Below, one piece after another: positions 60,520 through 64,000 of a stretch of DNA of 64,000 nucleotides. Both the position numbers and the translations under genes were made by a program. Under the pieces are notes generated by a model that saw nothing but the letters and a program-made list of their open reading frames with translations, was not told the origin of the DNA and did no database searches. The stretch lies in assembly GCA_022414725.1 (NCBI GenBank), contig CM039462.1, forward strand, positions 121,584,709 to 121,648,708, read 5' to 3'. The stretch is from Microglena sp. YARC (lineage: Eukaryota > Chlorophyta > Chlorophyceae > Chlamydomonadales > Chlamydomonadaceae). How positions within the stretch are numbered: position 1 is the first letter of the stretch; each line of letters begins with the position of its first letter.

Positions 60520-61260
60520 TGTGAGTGCTTGATACACACTTGCTTGCTGGTGCATGTTTGCTTGCTTCTTAATTACGTCCTTGCTTTATACATACGTGCT
60601 TGCTAGTGCATTTTTGCTTGCTTGTTAATTACATGGTTGCTTGCTTGATATGTGCTTGCTGGTGCATGTTTGCTTGTTGGTGTATGTTTGCTTGCTGGTG
60701 CATGTTTGCTTGCTTGATACGTGCGTACAATTATTTTTCTTTTCGGCTACGAGCAGCAGCTTCTAGGCAGCTCCCCTGGCTGGCGATCCAGCCAAAGCCA
60801 AAGCAGGGTAGTGCACCTTGCACCTGACATGATCAGCTTTCTAGCACTGTTGGATTGGGAAGCATCACCCTGTGGCTGGCTTAGGGAGCTGGCTAGAAGC
60901 TGCGGCTCGTAACCGAAAAGAAATGCAGTGGTGTGTACTTGCTTCATACTAGCTTGTCCCACCCATCCTCCCTAGATGCATATAATTTGTTCTATATGTC
61001 AAACTGCTGGTGCATGTTTGCTCGCTTGATACGTGCGTACTTGCTTGATACTAGCTTGTTGGTGCATGTTTGCTTGCTTGATACGTGCGTACTTGCTTGA
61101 AACTAGCTTGATGGTGTATGTTTGCTTGCTTGATACGTGCGTACTTGTTTGATACTAGCTTGCTGGTGCATATTTGCTTGCTGGTGCATGTTTGCTTGCT
61201 TGATCATGTTTGCTTGCTTGATACGTGCGTACTTGCTTGATACTAGCTTTTCCCATTCAT
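60520..61260. repeat. TTGCTTGCTTGATACGTGCG minisatellite interrupted by a small inverted-repeat element
   Basis: Degenerate ~50-bp units (GGTGCATGTTTGCTTGCTTG, ATACGTGCGTACTTGCTTGA, TACTAGCTTG) occur at 60,520-60,725 and 61,000-61,250. Between them, 60,736-60,775 (TTTCTTTTCGGCTACGAGCA...) is inverted at 60,884-60,923 with 4 mismatches, giving a ~188-bp MITE-like insertion. Confidence 0.8.
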
Positions 61261-61619
61261 CCTCCCAAATATGCATCTAATTTGTTCAATATGTCAAACA
61301 TGTGTAGGATCCTGCGGATTCCCGCCTTGCCAAGACCCAAGCGCGGAAACAGGCCGGTAACGCTGAGCTGATGAGGGCAGTACCTCTCTCGAGCTCAGAG
61401 CCCTGGGGAAGAAGATGTTGGAGGGGCCTTGTTGGACTAATATATAGCAATCAATTAATTAATATATATGCTGGACTATTATAATAGCATAGTTCAGTCT
61501 TGTGGACATATGCATATTTACTCAGTATTGGTAGTGAAGAATCATCATCATAAAATGTGTAACAAGAAACAAACCCTCTTGCTCTTAAACCCCTTCACTA
61601 TCATATGCTAGAAAAGGGG

Positions 61620-61860
61620 CATCCCCTTTTCCTATCGACCTTTCCCTAAGTAAGGGAATCACAAGCCCCTTTCCCTATCGACCTTTCCCTAAGTTAGGGA
61701 ATCACGAGCCCCTTTCCCTATCGACCTTTCCCTAAGTTAGGGAAGCACAAGCCCCTTTCCCTAACCCCTTTCCCTAAGTTAGGGAATCGTCATTTAGGGA
61801 AAGGGGTCATATATATAGGGAAAACTTAGGGAACGTTAGGGAAAGTTAGGGAAAGGTCTC
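61620..61860. repeat. Right subterminal CCCCTTTCCCTA array of the CACTA-like element
   Basis: Four ~45-bp units (CCCCTTTCCCTATCGACC, TTTCCCTAAGTTAGGGAATC) lead to the right terminal repeat. Confidence 0.85.
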
Positions 61861-61872
61861 CGTTCTGGTAGT

Positions 61873-62695
61873 ACACCACCAACCAGAAAGTGGTATGGCA
61901 CAACTGAGCAACACGCGAGAGAACAAGCTAGCCCCACCTATCATGAAAAAATAGTGGCCAAGAAAAAATAAACAGGTCTTGTATTTTCCCATATTTAAAA
62001 GTTGTAAACCCTAAATACTAACACAACCCCTACTTTACAGCCCACTCACATTCATGCCAGCACCCACCCACCCAAGCTAGATAAAGGGTTCCCCTATCCA
62101 GACATGGAAGCTCTTACCCTGGGGTCTAAGTGACTAGGAGATAGATGGGAGCCGTCCAAACCCATACAATTGTGGTTTAATTACTTATAGAGTTGGGCCG
62201 ACGTATGAACGTATACTCATACGTTTATAAGCTCATACGTATATATACGCCGAATATTTTTTCTCGAAATGTATGAGTTTAAACGTATAAAAACGTATGA
62301 GTTGTACTTCGAAAAGTTCCCACCACATAACTCTCTCGGTTTTCATTCATTTATCATTTAGATAGCTCATCGGAAAGCTGTCGACCTCCTCTATCACAAT
62401 ATGCAATACAATTAATCTTTCACACGTACCATTTTTTTTAATGTGGCCTACAGTTTGATTTAGATAACCAGGATGGCACACATATCAGAGCGCCATCTAT
62501 CTAGCCTTCCGTTCCACAAGCTGTGCTCCTACGTGGGCTTGAATGATTGATGGTGCAAGCCTAGTGCAATGTGAAGATGGGAAATATTGCAATATAGTTA
62601 TATACTTATATTATTTTGACCTGTAGCTGTTTCACAGAGCTGCTTAGAAGCTGCTCCACACTTGATCTGCAACTTGTAGCTGACTCACAGAGCCA
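61873..62695. other. Non-coding host-like flank
   Basis: No frame of interest. Bases 62,200-62,310 contain four to five ACGTAT(A)GAG / CATACGT pieces (GTATACTCATACGTTTATAA, CTCATACGTATATATACG) that can pair locally. Confidence 0.4.
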
Positions 62696-62699
62696 AGGT

Positions 62700-62870
62700 A
62701 CTTCAATTGGCCAATTTGACCAGCGCTATAGCGCACTGGAGAAAAAAAACTGCGCTATAAGCGCAGAGGCAAAAAACGCAGCGCTTTCCAAAAGCCTAAA
62801 AAAAAACGCTACACAAAAAAAACTGCGCTTTCAGCGCGCCACCGTTTTTTTTCCAGCGCTTATCTTGTGC
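62700..62870. repeat. AGCGC palindrome-rich element
   Basis: GCGCTATAGCGC (perfect palindrome at 62,724-62,735), CTGCGCTATAAGCGCAG (7-bp stem) and CTGCGCTTTCAGCGCG, separated by A-rich runs. It looks like the end pieces of a small MITE. Confidence 0.6.
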
Positions 62871-62903
62871 TGCTGGTGACCTGGTGGGGTGCCAGAGAGA
62901 CTC

Positions 62904-62981
<78 letters not shown>
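62904..62981. repeat. (TG)n followed by a 36-base G run
   Basis: About 21 TG dinucleotides, then 36 consecutive G. The G run length is hard to trust in any assembly. Confidence 0.97.
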
Positions 62982-62982
<1 letters not shown>

Positions 62983-63240
62983 GGTGGAAACCTGTTACAA
63001 ATTGTCTTACAAGGTGGCACTGAGTTATTACTCAATATGCACGGTACAGTATACTGAGAGTAATAATGCTGTAAGTACGAATTCTTGAAAACAAAATGTT
63101 AAAGTGTAAAGGATTGAACCGACCTAACCAACCTAGAGAGGGCAAGGGGAGCACAAGAAAAGGTTGTAACAAACCAAAATCTTCAAGCTGATGGAAGAAC
63201 AATAGGCTTCAAAACTCAGCACAGATGTAAACTAAGCACT

Positions 63241-63987
63241 TCATAATCCATCTGCCTTCACCTCTCTAGTTGGCCTGCTGAGGACCTGATCGAAAGGTCG
63301 TGGGCATTGAGGTATTCTAGGTGGGTAAAAAGCTATGAGCCCCACGTCATAGGAGTTCCAAGGCATGCAGACAGCATCAATGCAAATAAGTGGCTTGGTA
63401 TCACGCCCTGTCAGGATAATAGGGTCCATCAACTTTTCGTTGATGGCCTTGACATGGGCGTCTACCATTGCAGACTAATAGCATATAGCCCACTGTTGGG
63501 CTAGGGTGCTGGAGTCACCAGCAAGGAAGACAGCTAACTGACCGATATGGTACACCAGTGGTCCCACTCTAGCAAGGGGCGGTTTGTTGTTCAGAAGCTG
63601 AGACAGGTTGTCTCTTAGAACCGGAATAAAGAAGGGTGGGGGGAGGTCAGCCCTCTGGTCAAGTTCAACGAGGGTAGCAACAAAGATGCCCTTGACAACA
63701 CCAGAGTAGTTATAGAACCTGACATTGTCAGACACTATACTCCCCTTTGGCTTGCTCGCTATAAGTCCGACTACGGTGGGAGAAGTAGAGCGTGTAGTCA
63801 ATACCTAGCAGGTCTGGATAAAATAGAGCTTATAATGTTCTTTCCTACATCTCTCGTGGGTATTGCACAAGAGACAGAGGAAAGAGGCATCATATACCCA
63901 AGTAGGCAAATTAAGGCCCAGATGGGCAAGTCTAGATTGGCCAAACTGTCTAAGGAACACACGAGGCCCAAAATGCGTCTTGGTCAT
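63241..63987 (-). pseudogene. Host-like frame with two in-frame TAG codons
   Basis: One minus-strand frame of ~249 codons is coding-like throughout (FGQSRLAHLGLNLPTWVYD, PTVVGLIASKPKGSIVSDNV, PLICIDAVCMPWNSYDVGLI). TAG codons at 63,802-63,804 and 63,472-63,474 interrupt it, and it may extend past the window end. Content does not match a family I know; a decayed transposon protein or host gene is most likely. Reassigned TAG is not supported by the other genes. Confidence 0.4.
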
Positions 63988-64000
63988 CGACGGGGGGGTG

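Larger units (their letters stand above)
58778..61872. mobile_element. CACTA-like element with TTCCCTA subterminal repeats
   Basis: Both ends read ACTACCAGAACGGAGACC then TTTCCCTAAC, in inverted orientation (58,778 and 61,872). The first ~480 and last ~260 bases are filled with direct and inverted TTCCCTA(A/T)CG units, as expected for the subterminal transposase-binding arrays of EnSpm/CACTA elements. The outermost base is G on one side and T on the other instead of C, so the ends may be mutated. No transposase frame is found in the 3.1-kb interior; a 143-codon minus-strand frame at 59,766-60,197 is not recognisable. Probably non-autonomous. Confidence 0.6.

Noticed and set aside
62796..63035. 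Proline plus Thr-His frame
   Set aside because: Produced entirely by the G run and TG repeat.
63241..63987. TAG read as glutamine
   Set aside because: No other gene in the window needs this; the broken LRR copy has TAA in place of GAA and the copia break is TGA.

Overview
This window reads as a eukaryotic nuclear contig with two very different halves. Bases 1 to about 49,760 look like DNA of a large nucleocytoplasmic DNA virus or its integrated and decaying copy. The supporting pieces are an N-terminal fragment of a D5-type primase, a virion-protein-like membrane protein ending in a Cys-rich CNDVxxAY module, F-box/leucine-rich-repeat paralogs, a T5orf172 (GIY-YIG-like) plus ankyrin family, a decayed Fanzor nuclease, and a TV-Pol plus superfamily 3 helicase gene. 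Bases 50,089 to 64,000 look like host repeat DNA: two Ty1/copia retroelements, a CACTA-like element with TTCCCTA subterminal repeats, minisatellites, and a GT/G microsatellite. The two halves share no repeat family I can see. They meet at a perfect 326-bp palindrome. A green alga or related protist is my best guess for the host, with low confidence.

Layout of the left half. Bases 1-31,200 hold small, often broken genes on both strands, embedded in interspersed repeats. These include Tc1/mariner-like ends starting TACAG, GC-rich stem-loop clusters, TCGACTCGAC/TTCCGCC units, and a 230-bp hairpin repeat. Bases 31,256-38,161 are 23 tandem copies of a ~300-bp unit, and a partial copy also starts the window. 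Bases 38,200-49,760 hold a trypsin-like protease lying between two ~500-bp direct repeats, a DEDDh exonuclease, small basic coiled-coil proteins, an eight-copy array of a 19-codon gene tail, and a duplicated ~0.9-kb block.

Layout of the right half. A copia Gag-protease fragment is cut by the palindrome (50,089-51,844). It is followed by a complete but internally deleted copia element with identical LTRs and a TAGGG target duplication (52,809-58,591). Next comes a CACTA-like element without a transposase (58,778-61,872). A short reading frame with two in-frame TAG stops lies at the end.

How the parts work together. I see no complete viral replication or capsid module, so this is not a functional virus in this window. 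Many genes have one-base shifts at homopolymers, which fits either relaxed selection or long-read sequencing error. The intact genes (F-box-LRR, T5orf172-ankyrin, serine protease, exonuclease, two TM-coiled-coil proteins) suggest host-interaction and nucleic-acid functions. The best candidates for something undescribed are the two-hairpin repeat with compensatory stem changes, the Fanzor genes whose 3' ends abut mariner-like ends, the TV-Pol gene next to the 300-bp array, and the palindrome junction.
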